From Leptospira paudalimensis (lineage in GTDB: Bacteria > Spirochaetota > Leptospiria > Leptospirales > Leptospiraceae): a stretch of DNA of 64,000 nucleotides. How positions within the stretch are numbered: the first letter of the stretch is position 1; the number at the start of each line of letters is the position of its first letter. Shown one piece after another: positions 1-8,384 of this stretch. The stretch lies in NCBI RefSeq assembly GCF_026151345.1, contig NZ_JAMQPR010000001.1:3544676-3608675 (forward strand). The letters run 5' to 3'. A program made the position numbers and the translations under genes. The notes under the pieces are model-generated. The model ran no database searches. It saw only the letters and a program-made list of their open reading frames with translations, and had not been told where the DNA came from.

Positions 1-179
1 CAGCAGAAATGCTAAAGCCAAAGGAGATTGTTTATTCCAGCTGTAATCCAAGTACTTTGCGAAGGGACGTAACTTCCCTGAAAGAGATAGGTTATGAAAT
101 GGACCATTTGAGTTTGTTTGATTTTTTTCCTAGAACCAATCATTATGAGGTGTTGGTGCGATTACGAAAACGGAAATGA
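1..179 (+). CDS. 23S rRNA/tRNA uracil-5 methyltransferase (TrmA/RlmD type), C-terminal end
   Basis: Only the last ~58 codons lie in the window, read in the frame that closes with TGA at 177-179. They contain SSCNPSTLRRD followed by a DFFPRTNHYE block. In the TrmA/RumA family of SAM-dependent RNA uracil-5 methyltransferases the SCNPxTL segment carries the catalytic cysteine, and the FPxTxHxE tail closes the Rossmann domain. The N-terminal TRAM and Fe-S regions would be outside, so TrmA, RlmC and RlmD cannot be told apart. A strong hairpin follows the stop directly. Confidence 0.8.
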   Translation, partial: AEMLKPKEIVYSSCNPSTLRRDVTSLKEIGYEMDHLSLFDFFPRTNHYEVLVRLRKRK

Positions 180-208
180 ACAACTCATTTTGTTTTCAAT
201 GAGTTGTT
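179..208. terminator. hairpin terminator after the methyltransferase
   Basis: An 11-bp perfect stem, AACAACTCATT (179-189) with AATGAGTTGTT (198-208), has an 8-nt loop and begins at the stop codon. The tract after it on the + strand is only moderately T-rich. It lies between two convergent genes and could serve both directions. Confidence 0.65.
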
Positions 209-242
209 ATCATTTGGTAAAAATGCAAAGGAAAATATAAAT

Positions 243-443
243 TTATTTTCCTTTGGTTGAAATTTTGAAAGGTAAGTATGCTGGACAAAAGCCAATTGCA
301 GAAGTCGCAATCATTACTAAACCAATTACGAACAATACAATTGCAGTGGTTCCTTCCACAATACCACCTAAATACAAACCACCTAACACAAGGCCCACTA
401 CAACACGAATGACTCTGTCATATAATCCCATATTTTGAAACAT
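243..443 (-). CDS. DUF2892 (YgaP-like) small membrane protein
   Basis: A 66-residue protein with two predicted membrane helices (about residues 10-29 and 33-50) and the arrangement typical of DUF2892: DRVIRVVVG at the start, and GFCPAYLPF after the second helix. The family is the membrane module found at the end of rhodanese YgaP or as a stand-alone protein. The conserved C-P pair is present. Its biochemical role is not established. The start at 443 has a good Shine-Dalgarno (AAGGAGA, 8 nt spacing). It is monocistronic. Confidence 0.8.
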   Translation of the reverse strand: MFQNMGLYDRVIRVVVGLVLGGLYLGGIVEGTTAIVLFVIGLVMIATSAIGFCPAYLPFKISTKGK

Positions 444-486
444 ACTAAGTCTCCTTACCCAATCAGACGATATTTTGCGCAGATTT

Positions 487-1365
487 CTAGCTATTTTTTT
501 CTAACCACTCTATGATCAGTTTGGTAACTTCTTCTCTTTTTTCCCAATGGAGGAAGTGACCTGCATGATCAAAGCCAATCTTTCGAAATCCACGAGGAAA
601 ATCAGATTCATCGAGTAAGTGTTCAAATAAATTCTTATGGAAACATCCATCATTCAAACCATAAAGCACTTGGGTGGGAACTGTTATGTGAGTATCAAAA
701 ATCCCTACTATACTTTCTCTCCCTGATTCTGTGAATAAATCATTTAAGTTTCGGTAATACGCCAGAGCCGAGGAAAGGATCCCTGGATTTTGGAAATTCG
801 ATTTGATTTCGGCCAAATGGTCCTGGTTAGGCGTGAATCCAGGTGACCAGTCTTTCCATAAAAAATCAACCAAGGCAAATTGATTCGAACGAATGGTTAA
901 TTCTGCTAAATAGGGAATTTGAAATAGAGCAACATACCACGAATGGAATGTTTGTAACGGCGCCCAAAAAAAAGAATCTTGAAAGGTTTTGAGTAACGGG
1001 ACTCCCAAACTTGTGATGGATCGAAAACGATTTGGATAGTACATTCCGGCAGCGTAGGCAATGATTGCTCCCCAATTGTGTCCCACAAGATGAACAGTAT
1101 CCCATCTGCGATCATCCATCCATCCTAAAACATCATTCACTAAATCAACAACATGTAGTTTGTTCGCATGTGAAATAGTAGATGGTTCGTATCCTCGCAT
1201 CACAGGTGCTATACAATGATAGCCTTTTTTAGCGATCGATTCCATGATGGGAGAAAATGTTTTATGGTTATCAGGAAAACCATGTAAAAATAAGACAGGG
1301 TCACCAGAACCTGTTTCTAATGTGGTAAATACAGTGGATGAATTTCTAATTTCCGAATGATGCAT
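487..1365 (-). CDS. alpha/beta hydrolase, epoxide hydrolase/haloalkane dehalogenase-like
   Basis: A 292-residue single-domain alpha/beta hydrolase. The oxyanion-hole motif LFLHGFPDNHKTF (about residue 25), the nucleophile elbow LVGHNWGA (about residue 93), the acid loop QVLYGLNDG and the terminal histidine DHAGHFLHW are all visible. In epoxide hydrolases and dehalogenases the elbow is normally GHDWG with Asp as nucleophile. Here the codon is AAT, giving Asn, so activity is uncertain. It is the last gene of a leftward operon and its start overlaps the end of the upstream esterase by 20 bp, which suggests translational coupling. The substrate is unknown. Confidence 0.85.
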   Translation of the reverse strand: MHHSEIRNSSTVFTTLETGSGDPVLFLHGFPDNHKTFSPIMESIAKKGYHCIAPVMRGYEPSTISHANKLHVVDLVNDVLGWMDDRRWDTVHLVGHNWGAIIAYAAGMYYPNRFRSITSLGVPLLKTFQDSFFWAPLQTFHSWYVALFQIPYLAELTIRSNQFALVDFLWKDWSPGFTPNQDHLAEIKSNFQNPGILSSALAYYRNLNDLFTESGRESIVGIFDTHITVPTQVLYGLNDGCFHKNLFEHLLDESDFPRGFRKIGFDHAGHFLHWEKREEVTKLIIEWLEKNS

Positions 1366-2365
1366 TGTTTACCAACTTTTCTTTAGATTCTGTTTTTCGG
1401 AAAAATTGTAACACAATCTCCCTCGTATCCAAGTCCTTACTTAGGTATCCATATTGTTTTTCATTTTGGTAATAAAATCCATTAGGCCAAATATGCCCTC
1501 CACCAGGAATTAAATAACCTTCCACAACATCGTCACCTGAACAATCGGACAGTTTTGAATATTCAATGTCTCGTTTCCAAAAACGATTCATATGACGTTT
1601 TTTTGTTTTGATTTCTTCTTTGCAGGGAAAGGCAGAACTCCAATACGAAAGTGAATCTACAAATGACAAAACTTCACCAGCCGGAATTCGTTCCGCTTTT
1701 GGACTCATATCTTTTGGTATGGATACAATTCCTCCTGTATAAGGAACAACATCATCAGAGGTACCCATGATAAAACCAATTGATTTGATTGGTGGTTTGG
1801 GACAAATTTCCGTTAGACCTTTGGATGTTACGGCAGCAACAGAATATCCCGAACGGAACAAATCATTTGCTTCACATAACAAACGTTGTGTCATGAATCC
1901 ACCATTGGAAATACCTACTGCATGGATACGACTTGTATCCACAGGTATTTTTTTATCGAGGAAATAGACCATATCCCGAAAAAATTGAACATCTTTTGTG
2001 TTTCTTTTGTCAGTGAGAGAATGTGGAATTTTCCTTCCATCATTCCATCGATTCCCATATCCATCTGGATAAACGACAATAAATCCGTATTCTTCTGCTT
2101 TTTCTGTCATGCGAGAAAGATAAATCATTCCCTCACCACTTCCACCGCCACCATGTAAGACAAAAACTATAGGTAACTTCGACTCATTTCTATTCTTTGG
2201 AATGTAATAACGGAAATTACGGATGATCCCATCAGACACTATGGATTCTAAAGTATGGTCCTTTACAGGAACAATAGAAGGAAGAGATTTACAAACAAAA
2301 GAAAATGGAATCGTTAACATGAATACATTTGAATAAAGAAAAATGCGCCTAACAATGCCCATCAT
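1346..2365 (-). CDS. PHB depolymerase/feruloyl-esterase family secreted esterase
   Basis: A 339-residue alpha/beta hydrolase of the LpqC/PHB depolymerase family. The N-terminus is hydrophobic (about residues 8-25), consistent with export. The oxyanion region is VLHGGGGSGEGM, the nucleophile motif is VGISNGGF (serine in G-x-S-x-G), the acid is in the GTSDDVVPY segment and the histidine in GGGHIWPNG. Family members cleave polyhydroxybutyrate, feruloyl or acetyl-xylan esters; the substrate here is unknown. The ATG overlaps the stop of the upstream cupin gene (ATGA, 4 bp), so both belong to one operon. Confidence 0.85.
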   Translation of the reverse strand: MMGIVRRIFLYSNVFMLTIPFSFVCKSLPSIVPVKDHTLESIVSDGIIRNFRYYIPKNRNESKLPIVFVLHGGGGSGEGMIYLSRMTEKAEEYGFIVVYPDGYGNRWNDGRKIPHSLTDKRNTKDVQFFRDMVYFLDKKIPVDTSRIHAVGISNGGFMTQRLLCEANDLFRSGYSVAAVTSKGLTEICPKPPIKSIGFIMGTSDDVVPYTGGIVSIPKDMSPKAERIPAGEVLSFVDSLSYWSSAFPCKEEIKTKKRHMNRFWKRDIEYSKLSDCSGDDVVEGYLIPGGGHIWPNGFYYQNEKQYGYLSKDLDTREIVLQFFRKTESKEKLVNNASFGN

Positions 2366-2835
2366 ATGAATTGGGACTCAAAATATTGAATTGTTTCTTT
2401 GACTTTGGTATCTCCTTCGAGTGGATACTTCGGGTGGAATTCTTTATCAACAGTTGGATCGTAGGGACCTGATTTTCCTTCGAAACAGACTGCTACATCT
2501 GACAAACAGACCAAACTATGCCAAACACCAGGTTGTAAATCGATCCCTCGTTTTGGTCCTTTCGAAGATAATTTGTGGGATTCTTTGATTTTTCCATCTT
2601 CTGAAAAGATTAAAAATCCAATTTCCCCTTCGAGTACAACAAAGGTTTCTGGTTTTGGGTCCGACAAATGTCTGTGAGGTGAAATATATGTATTCTTAGA
2701 AAGAACATTGAGAAACCTTTGGTACACTTCCTTTTGTTCGTGGAAGTTATGGTTTGTTCGTTTCCGTTCAGCGTTTTGTGCTTTTGAAATGAGGTTTCCG
2801 ATTAAGTCGGAATCAATGATTTGTATTTCCTGCAA
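2362..2835 (-). CDS. WbuC-family cupin-fold metalloprotein
   Basis: A 157-residue cupin with the WbuC signature: ISPHRHLSDPKPETFVVLEGEIGFLIF (metal-binding HRH plus a distal Glu) and the second motif GVWHSLV. WbuC-type proteins occur in polysaccharide and O-antigen loci, and the exact reaction is not established. The first codon is TTG at 2835, supported by GGAAGG 5 nt upstream. No ATG fits this start. It overlaps the upstream small Fe-S gene by 23 bp and the downstream esterase by 4 bp. The upstream glycosyltransferase fits a surface-sugar context. Confidence 0.8.
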   Translation of the reverse strand: MQEIQIIDSDLIGNLISKAQNAERKRTNHNFHEQKEVYQRFLNVLSKNTYISPHRHLSDPKPETFVVLEGEIGFLIFSEDGKIKESHKLSSKGPKRGIDLQPGVWHSLVCLSDVAVCFEGKSGPYDPTVDKEFHPKYPLEGDTKVKETIQYFESQFI

Positions 2836-3004
2836 GTTGGCCTTCCAATTCTCGTTCGATGAAGGCTAACATATCCGGAACACAAGCCGTACAAGTATCT
2901 GCCGCTCCCATCTCACGGGCAACTTCTAGTATAGGGCGATTTGTTTCTTTGACAACATTTAAGATGGTTTCAAAGAAAACTTCTGCACAGTGACACTTGA
3001 TCAT
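2813..3004 (-). CDS. small (2Fe-2S)-binding BFD-domain protein
   Basis: A 63-residue protein beginning MIKCHCAEV and carrying CTACVPDML. The C-x-C...C-x2-C pattern is that of the Bfd/bacterioferritin-associated ferredoxin-like [2Fe-2S] domain. The chosen ATG at 3004 gives the usual minimal domain length but has no clear Shine-Dalgarno. The frame stays open upstream to at least 3220 with another ATG at 3100, so a longer N-terminus is possible. That would also shorten the otherwise unusual 160-bp gap to the glycosyltransferase. Its end overlaps the cupin gene. Its redox partner is unknown. Confidence 0.7.
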   Translation of the reverse strand: MIKCHCAEVFFETILNVVKETNRPILEVAREMGAADTCTACVPDMLAFIERELEGQLAGNTNH

Positions 3005-3165
3005 GGTTCTGAGAATCAGTCTCTTGCTCTTTTGTGAGAAAGACAAGAATTTTTCCTGGTCTTCAGTCGAAAATTTTCGGATCAGAACGAACCATAACAT
3101 GGGACATAATCTATCGAGGGATTGGAAACGAACACGGAATCCAACTTTTGGGACAGAGTCGGAAA

Positions 3166-4263
3166 TTATCCCAATTGTTTTTTGTACAAAATCTCGAGTG
3201 TTTTTAAAGCAAATGACCAAGTAAACGATTTGGCATTTTCTTTCCCGAGTTTACGTAACTCTAAAAGGCGAGTTTTGTCTTTGAGAAGGGAAAGAAGTTG
3301 TTCGGAAAAGGAAATTGGGTCCTTCGGATCAAACGCATCAAACCCTTTTCCTAACACTTCAGGTAACACTGTCGCATTGGAAGAAAAGACGGGAGTTCCC
3401 ATGGCTTGTGCCTCTAAAACGGGAAAACCAAACCCTTCAAAGAGTGAAGGATAGACAAACAAAGTTGCTCCTTGGTAAGCAAGAGGTAACTCATCATAAG
3501 GTAGATGAGAGAGGAAATAAATTCGTTTTGAATTTTGTTTTTGGAAATCCAATAATTCTTTTGGGATTTCTTTACTAATCCCTCCAACCACAAGGGGAAG
3601 TTTGAGGTGTTTCTCATTCCATAACGATTCCAATTGCGATAATAAGAATGGAAAATTTTTGTGAGATTTACCGATCCCAACGGTAAAGAGATACTCATTT
3701 GGTAATTTATGTTTTTTAAGAAACACATCCAGTTGTGTCTCTGATCGTTTTGAAAAATTTTTTAAATCAATTCCATTATAAATAACTGTAATTCGATCCC
3801 TTCTATAACCAAAACTTTTGATTAAATCTTCTTTTGTATAATTAGAAACAGTTATGATACTCTTGGCTAACCATTTAATGGAACGAAAAACGATTTGTAT
3901 ATACAATCGTTTTATAAAGGAACTATGGGTTTCCTTAAAGTGATAAGGGATTAAGTCATGAATTGTAACGATACATTTACGAAGGTACTTGAGTGGAACA
4001 TTAAAATGGGGTATGTCCAAGACATCCATCTCCGCCATTTGGGGATGGCCTAAAAATTCCTTTGGAGAATAAATTTTTGCTTTGTATTCTATGATTTCTG
4101 CATGTTTTGGAACTTCATATTTTTTGAGAAGGATGGGATCTCCGAATAGATAAAGTTTGGCGTCCTTTTCGTTTAAGGGCCAAAATTTTAGTATATGTTG
4201 GATGCGAATTCCAATCCCAGAATTTTCGATCATCCTTGCATCATAGCCAATTTTTTTTTGCAT
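3166..4263 (-). CDS. glycosyltransferase family 4 (group 1)
   Basis: A GT-B glycosyltransferase of ~365 residues. The start at 4263 (MQKKIGYDARMIENSGIG) gives the standard N-terminal KIGxDARM...SGIG motif; an open frame extends to 4326 but adds 21 atypical residues. The C-terminal half has VGIGKSHKNFPFLL (donor-site glycine/lysine) and the E-x7-E motif in PSLFEGFGFPVLEAQAMGTPV. The family transfers sugars from nucleotide donors, usually in lipopolysaccharide or polysaccharide synthesis. It is the first gene of the leftward operon with the WbuC-like cupin, consistent with envelope polysaccharide work. Confidence 0.88.
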   Translation of the reverse strand: MQKKIGYDARMIENSGIGIRIQHILKFWPLNEKDAKLYLFGDPILLKKYEVPKHAEIIEYKAKIYSPKEFLGHPQMAEMDVLDIPHFNVPLKYLRKCIVTIHDLIPYHFKETHSSFIKRLYIQIVFRSIKWLAKSIITVSNYTKEDLIKSFGYRRDRITVIYNGIDLKNFSKRSETQLDVFLKKHKLPNEYLFTVGIGKSHKNFPFLLSQLESLWNEKHLKLPLVVGGISKEIPKELLDFQKQNSKRIYFLSHLPYDELPLAYQGATLFVYPSLFEGFGFPVLEAQAMGTPVFSSNATVLPEVLGKGFDAFDPKDPISFSEQLLSLLKDKTRLLELRKLGKENAKSFTWSFALKTLEILYKKQLG

Positions 4264-4410
4264 TTGTTTGATGATTATGTCCTTTCGAATCAAAAAAAGG
4301 AAATGTATCTTTTCCCTAGAAGCCAAGTCTAGTCAAATAAGTAGTGAATATTCTGCATTCAAATTTTGAAAGGCAGGTTCACATAGAACTTACTTTCAAA
4401 AAGGAATCGG

Positions 4411-4962
4411 ATGGAAAACTTAATCGAAGAAATCCTGAAACAAATTGGTGAAGACCCAAATCGAGAGGGTCTTGTGAAAACGCCCAACCGAGTCAAAAAG
4501 GCGTATGACTTTTTAACCAGCGGATACAAAGCGGACATCAACCAATTGGTAAACGGGGCTATTTTTGAAGAGAGTACAACGGGAATGGTGCTTGTTCGTG
4601 ATATCGAAATGTACTCTTTATGTGAACACCACTTACTTCCTTTTTATGGAAGAGCACATGTTGCATACATTCCAAATAAAAAAATCATTGGGATTAGTAA
4701 AATTCCAAGAATTGTCGATGTATTTGCACGAAGATTACAAGTCCAGGAACGACTTACCGACCAAATTGCACAGGCGATCCAAGAAACTTTGGACCCACTG
4801 GGAGTTGGTGTTGTCATCAAAGCAAAACATTTGTGTATGATGATGAGAGGTGTCGAAAAACAAAACTCGGAACTATTCACTTCTAGTTTGCTTGGTGTTT
4901 TTAAAACAGATCCTACCACACGAAGCGAATTTTTAGATCTGATCCGAACTGGTTCCCACTAA
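4411..4962 (+). CDS. folE: GTP cyclohydrolase I
   Basis: A 183-residue type I GTP cyclohydrolase, which opens GTP to 7,8-dihydroneopterin triphosphate, the first step of tetrahydrofolate synthesis and the entry to queuosine precursors. The zinc ligands are visible in [11 protein letters not shown] and [15 protein letters not shown], and the active-site segment [20 protein letters not shown] is intact. The length is normal. Made here, the product could feed QueE (17852-18562) as well as folate synthesis. It is transcribed alone and ends in a strong terminator. Confidence 0.97.
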   Translation: MENLIEEILKQIGEDPNREGLVKTPNRVKKAYDFLTSGYKADINQLVNGAIFEESTTGMVLVRDIEMYSLCEHHLLPFYGRAHVAYIPNKKIIGISKIPRIVDVFARRLQVQERLTDQIAQAIQETLDPLGVGVVIKAKHLCMMMRGVEKQNSELFTSSLLGVFKTDPTTRSEFLDLIRTGSH

Positions 4963-4996
4963 GTTCATTTTTTAAATTCTTTTTTTACGATTCATG

Positions 4997-5029
4997 CTGG
5001 ACTTTTTTCCAAAAAAGTTCAGTCTTTTT
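4997..5029 (+). terminator. rho-independent terminator of folE
   Basis: CTGGACTTTTTT (4997-5008) pairs with AAAAAAGTTCAG (5011-5022) through one G-U pair, followed by TCTTTTTCC. It lies 35 bp after the folE stop. Confidence 0.85.
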
Positions 5030-5045
5030 CCTCTAGAGGGACACT

Positions 5046-7010
5046 ATGCCGAAAGAAAGAATCGTGGCACCATCCAAAGAATTTGCCAAGCTTGCAAATG
5101 TTAGCTTAAAAGAATACAAAGCCAAATACAAAGAATCGATTGAAAAACCAGAGAAATTTTGGGCCGAACAAGCCAAACGCCTAACATGGTTTAAAAAATG
5201 GACCAAGGTATTAAAACAAGATTTTGCTAAAGCCAAAGCAGAATGGTTTGTAGGTGGAAAACTGAATGTTTCCTATAATTGTTTAGACCGCCACCTGGAT
5301 TCACCTCTCAAAAATAAAGCTGCACTGATTTGGGAAGGAGACAATCCGGACGAATCCAAAGTTCTTACTTACCATGATTTGCACCGAGAAGTGAATCACT
5401 TTGCCAATGTTTTAAAAAAGTTCAAAGTGAAAAAAGGGGATCGTGTCCTCATTTACCTCCCTATGATCCCTGAACTTGCCATCACCACACTTGCTTGTAC
5501 TCGCATTGGGGCGGTCCATTCTGTTGTTTTTGGTGGATTTTCGCCAGAAGCGCTTCTAGGTCGTATAGAAGATTGTAAACCAACACTCGTCATTACTGCT
5601 GATGGAGGGTACCGTGGTGGCAAACCAATTGAATTGAAAAAAAATGTAGATGTTGCCTTATCAGAAACCAAGTTCCAAGTGAATGATGTCATCGTTGTCA
5701 AACGTACTGGAGACGAAGGAAATCTGAATTGGAAAGAGGGTCGTGATCATTGGTACCATTACCTTATGAAAGACCCAGATGTAAAAAAAGAATGTCCTGC
5801 TGTTCCTATGGATTCTGAAGATCCACTTTTTATATTGTACACGTCTGGTTCCACAGGGAAACCAAAAGGTGTCTTACACACGACAGCAGGTTATTTGTTA
5901 GGTGCTAATCTTACGTTTGCAACCATCTTTGATTATAAAGACACTGACACTTACTGGTGTACGGCAGATATCGGATGGATCACAGGCCATAGTTATATTT
6001 TATATGGACCTCTTTCCAATGGAGCCACGTCTTTGATGTTTGAAGGGGTTCCCAGTTACCCAGACATGGGTAGATTTTGGGATGTGATTGATAAGTACAA
6101 AGTCACAGTATTTTATACCGCACCAACTGCCATCCGTGCCCTCATGCGAGAAGGACTCGAACCAATCAAAAAACGTTCACTCGCATCACTACGGTTACTT
6201 GGATCTGTGGGAGAACCCATCAATCCGGAAGCTTGGGAATGGTATTATGCCAATATAGGGAAATCAAAATGCCCGATTGTTGATACATGGTGGCAAACAG
6301 AAACGGGTTCCATTATGATTTCAGGAATCCCGGGAGCAATCCCACAAAAACCTGGTTCGGCCAGTTGGCCATTTTATGGAATCCTACCGGTTCTTGTGGA
6401 CAATGAAGGAGTAGAGATCAAAGGCAAGGGAGAAATCTCCGGTAATCTTTGTATCGCAAAACCTTGGCCATCTATGATGCGAGGTGTGTACGGAGATCCA
6501 AAACGATTCTTTGATACTTACTTTTCCCAATTCAAAGGGTATTATTTTACAGGAGATGGTGCCAACCGAGATAACGAAGGTTACTTTCGTATCACGGGAA
6601 GAGTCGATGATGTGCTGAATGTTTCAGGACACCGCATTGGTTCCGCTGAAGTAGAGAGTGCCCTTGTTGAACACAAATCCGTGGCAGAAGCAGCGGTGGT
6701 TGGTTTTCCACATGATATCAAAGGACAAGGGATTTATGCCTATGTCACAGTGAAACAAGGGGTTGTGACAAACGACCAATTGAAAAAAGAACTTATTGCC
6801 ATGGTGGAAAAGATGATTGGGAAAATTGCTAGACCCGATGTGATCCATTGGGCTCCGGGACTTCCCAAAACTCGTTCAGGGAAAATCATGCGCAGGATCT
6901 TACGAAAAATTGCTAACAACGAATTTGATACGTTAGGTGATATTAGTACCCTTGCCGATCCATCTGTAGTACAATCCTTAATTGATGATAAAAAGAAATA
7001 TCATAGTTAA
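5046..7010 (+). CDS. acs: acetyl-CoA synthetase (AMP-forming)
   Basis: A 654-residue acetate-CoA ligase that converts acetate, ATP and CoA to acetyl-CoA via acetyl-AMP. It shows the AMP-binding P-loop [14 protein letters not shown] (about residue 265), [10 protein letters not shown] (about residue 415), the hinge [31 protein letters not shown], and the C-terminal [11 protein letters not shown] with the lysine that is acetyl-regulated in this family. The length matches Acs. The start has GAGGG 7 nt upstream. For a leptospire, which lives on fatty acids, Acs would scavenge acetate. It is monocistronic. Confidence 0.97.
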   Translation: MPKERIVAPSKEFAKLANVSLKEYKAKYKESIEKPEKFWAEQAKRLTWFKKWTKVLKQDFAKAKAEWFVGGKLNVSYNCLDRHLDSPLKNKAALIWEGDNPDESKVLTYHDLHREVNHFANVLKKFKVKKGDRVLIYLPMIPELAITTLACTRIGAVHSVVFGGFSPEALLGRIEDCKPTLVITADGGYRGGKPIELKKNVDVALSETKFQVNDVIVVKRTGDEGNLNWKEGRDHWYHYLMKDPDVKKECPAVPMDSEDPLFILYTSGSTGKPKGVLHTTAGYLLGANLTFATIFDYKDTDTYWCTADIGWITGHSYILYGPLSNGATSLMFEGVPSYPDMGRFWDVIDKYKVTVFYTAPTAIRALMREGLEPIKKRSLASLRLLGSVGEPINPEAWEWYYANIGKSKCPIVDTWWQTETGSIMISGIPGAIPQKPGSASWPFYGILPVLVDNEGVEIKGKGEISGNLCIAKPWPSMMRGVYGDPKRFFDTYFSQFKGYYFTGDGANRDNEGYFRITGRVDDVLNVSGHRIGSAEVESALVEHKSVAEAAVVGFPHDIKGQGIYAYVTVKQGVVTNDQLKKELIAMVEKMIGKIARPDVIHWAPGLPKTRSGKIMRRILRKIANNEFDTLGDISTLADPSVVQSLIDDKKKYHS

Positions 7011-7144
7011 AAAGATCGTTTCGTAAGCGTTCACTCCTTCCAAAAACGAATTTGGTTGATTTGGTTTTGGGAGGAGGGTGAAAAATCAATAGTCAGAAAT
7101 CAATCACCAAGTCCAAAAATTAAAAAGTATCAAATTCGTATCCC

Positions 7145-8314
7145 TTATAACTCTTGCGGTAGAGCCGCAAACGGTCCCATCACACGCAGAAATTCTGATT
7201 CTTCAAATTCTAAATCACGTTCCTTTAGTTTTTTTCGGTACTCATTTGCCTTGGTTTCATTTCGCGAAGAAAACCAATGGATGGCAAAAAGCAAATATTC
7301 TCTGTTTTTTCGATAAGTGGACACATGGTTTTCAAGATCAGTTCCAATTAGATTTTTCTGATTTTGGAAATCTTTGACTAAAGAATCAATTGCTAAGGTG
7401 TCACGGTCTTTTCCAAGATTCGCATAACTTTGGCGTATGAGAAATAAAATTTCTTTTGCATCTGAATTTGGATCATATCTCAAAAGATTGTAAAATCCTC
7501 GCCGAAACAATGTTAAGGATTCTAAGTACCTTTGTTTTTCTTGAAGGTATACTCCATAACGTGTGAAGTATCTTGTTTCCTTTAAAAAAATTGTAGAGGT
7601 CCAAATGTATGCTTGTTCAAGAGAATCCGAATTTCGACCACGCCTGGCTAAAATTAAAGTTTCATACATTCCTTCTTCTCGTGGGAAGTACACAAGATAT
7701 CGTAAACTTAGATCATCTGCTTCTTTCCATTTTCTATTTTTGATATTTTTGAGAAGGCTATTTTGTAAGGCGTCTTTTTCTGACACGAATGTTTTGTCAT
7801 TTTCCAATGTTTGCATATACATTTCGTAATCTGATTCTAAACCCAATTGGCGGGAAAGGATTGCTGCTAAGTACAATCTGTACTTAGCATTTGGTTTCTG
7901 TTCTAAATACAGTTTGGTATAAAAAAGTGCTTCTCTTGGTTTTTTCTCTTTTTCATAAAAATCCGCAATGTACAATACCAAATCCAATTGGTCTTTTTTC
8001 CGTTTGATAGATTCTTCGTAAGCGTGGATTCCATCGAAGATTTGCCCTAGTTTCATGTGGGCCTGGGCTGATAGATTGTAATATCTGTAATCGGGGTCAG
8101 GGTTTAATTCTTTTGCTTTGATGAGAAAATCAAAGGCTTTGGCAGGAGTTTCTTGGACAATTTTGTCTTCTGCCATCCGCAGTAGGTCCTCGTAACCATA
8201 AAATGCTTTTACGGGATTTAAGGGCTTTGGTTCAGCTAAAATTGAAGGTAAGACAAGAAATAGACTTGTTACCAAAACACTAAATTGCCATATTCTCCTA
8301 GACCGAAGTATCAT
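7145..8314 (-). CDS. exported TPR-repeat protein
   Basis: A 389-residue protein with an N-terminal signal sequence (basic residues 4-7, hydrophobic stretch 10-26, likely cleavage after LAE or nearby). Helical repeats follow that resemble tetratricopeptides: residues 43-75 (GYEDLLRMAEDKIVQE), the YRYYNLSAQAHMKLGQIFDGIHAYEESI unit, and EKEKKPREALFYTKLYLEQKPNAKYRLYLAAIL. TPR arrays scaffold protein-protein contacts; the partner is unknown. It is a single gene convergent with acs and divergent from hppA. Confidence 0.75.
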   Translation of the reverse strand: MILRSRRIWQFSVLVTSLFLVLPSILAEPKPLNPVKAFYGYEDLLRMAEDKIVQETPAKAFDFLIKAKELNPDPDYRYYNLSAQAHMKLGQIFDGIHAYEESIKRKKDQLDLVLYIADFYEKEKKPREALFYTKLYLEQKPNAKYRLYLAAILSRQLGLESDYEMYMQTLENDKTFVSEKDALQNSLLKNIKNRKWKEADDLSLRYLVYFPREEGMYETLILARRGRNSDSLEQAYIWTSTIFLKETRYFTRYGVYLQEKQRYLESLTLFRRGFYNLLRYDPNSDAKEILFLIRQSYANLGKDRDTLAIDSLVKDFQNQKNLIGTDLENHVSTYRKNREYLLFAIHWFSSRNETKANEYRKKLKERDLEFEESEFLRVMGPFAALPQEL

Positions 8315-8384
8315 CTATGGATTCTCATCGGTCATCTTCTAAAATATCTTAGAAATACAAATAAACAATCTCAAAGAGGATCTC

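Noticed and set aside
7010..7145. Imperfect long hairpin between acs and the TPR gene as terminator
   Set aside because: The TTCAC.../...GTGAA arms pair with several gaps and there is no T tract on either strand after the stem, so I did not list it.
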